From contig JAQGKJ010000272.1 in the NCBI GenBank assembly GCA_028290165.1, positions 1-11,598 on the forward strand: a DNA stretch of 11,598 bases. Reading direction: 5' to 3'. Each line of letters starts with the position of its first letter. Position 1 is the stretch's first letter. Positions 11,390-11,598 of the stretch are shown in pieces. The position numbers and the translations under genes were made by a program. The notes beneath the pieces were generated by a model, which made no database searches, had not been told where the DNA came from, and saw only the letters and a list, made by a program, of their open reading frames with translations. Source of the stretch: Bradyrhizobium sp. (GTDB taxonomy: Bacteria; Pseudomonadota; Alphaproteobacteria; Rhizobiales; Xanthobacteraceae).

Positions 11390-11598
11390 ATGAAGGATTT
11401 TACCGGAAAGATCGCTGTCATCACCGGAGGCGGCACGGGCATAGGGCGCGAGCTGGCGCGCCGGTTGGTCGCCGAGGGCTGCAACGTCGCGATGTGCGAC
11501 GTGTCCGCCGACGCGATGGCGCAGACAAAACGGCTTTGCGAGGTTCAAAAACTGCCGCAGGGCCTGCGCGTCACCACGCATATCGCCGATGTCGCGAT
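11390..11598 (+). CDS. Short-chain dehydrogenase/reductase, 5' part
   Basis: SDR enzymes reduce or oxidise alcohol/carbonyl groups with NAD(P)H. The first 69 residues show the Rossmann start: DFTGKIAVITGGGTGIGREL carries the TGxxxGIG nucleotide-binding motif (TGGGTGIG). The strand VAEGCNVAMCDVSADAM ends in an Asp at the position that often favours NAD over NADP. A further strand VTTHIADVA contains the usual Asp at the adenine-binding site. The catalytic Ser-Tyr-Lys lies beyond the window. The start is ATG 11390 with AAAGG (11374-11378) before it. The substrate cannot be told from this part. Confidence 0.92.
   Translation, partial: MKDFTGKIAVITGGGTGIGRELARRLVAEGCNVAMCDVSADAMAQTKRLCEVQKLPQGLRVTTHIADVA

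Noticed and set aside
11294..11581. Minus-strand 95-residue open frame over the SDR start
   Set aside because: The complementary strand encodes a clear Rossmann fold; the frame is a shadow.

Overview
The window looks like a chromosome segment from a Bradyrhizobium-type alphaproteobacterium (Bradyrhizobium or a close relative in Nitrobacteraceae). The evidence is the GC-rich codon use, the gene order fabH-ihfA-merR-like-tRNA-Pro, and many tiny hypothetical proteins of kinds I associate with this group. No plasmid or phage structural gene, integrase or CRISPR array is visible.

Left flank (1-2038): conserved core. It holds the 3' part of fabH, then ihfA (IHF alpha), then a MerR-type regulator starting at TTG, and an intact tRNA-Pro(GGG) followed by a strong intrinsic terminator.

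Middle (about 2040-8700): accessory-looking DNA packed with genes of about 40-125 codons, mostly on the minus strand and often close together. Seven encode short helical proteins with recurring signatures. One is a Pro-Gly hinge flanked by two helices, with a conserved Arg after the hinge (four copies). The other is a CRRLA-like helix followed by a second helix (two copies plus one relative). Between them lie a zinc-ribbon protein, a stand-alone HPF/RaiA-type ribosome-hibernation protein, a small membrane protein, a His/Gly-rich secreted protein apparently broken by a frameshift, a small exported protein and a possible PRC-barrel-like protein. There is also decay: a duplicated 97-bp coding block (one truncated copy, one in a frameshifted gene), an orphan 3' coding fragment and a very weak transposase-like remnant. 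One exact match to the alphaproteobacterial EcfG general-stress promoter (GGAAC-N16-CGTT) precedes a small gene, and two near matches precede the HPF-containing pair and the exported protein gene.

Right part (about 8700-11598): small exported or membrane hypothetical proteins, a convergent terminator, a two-gene minus-strand unit of unknown function, a stretch with only a doubtful coding remnant, a 160-residue exported protein with a strong ribosome-binding site, and the 5' end of a short-chain dehydrogenase/reductase gene leaving the window.

Inference: the middle is a fast-evolving small-gene region beside a tRNA gene, with hints of general-stress control (EcfG promoter, HPF homologue). The most unusual content is the set of related two-helix mini-proteins. 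All family calls were made by eye without database searches.
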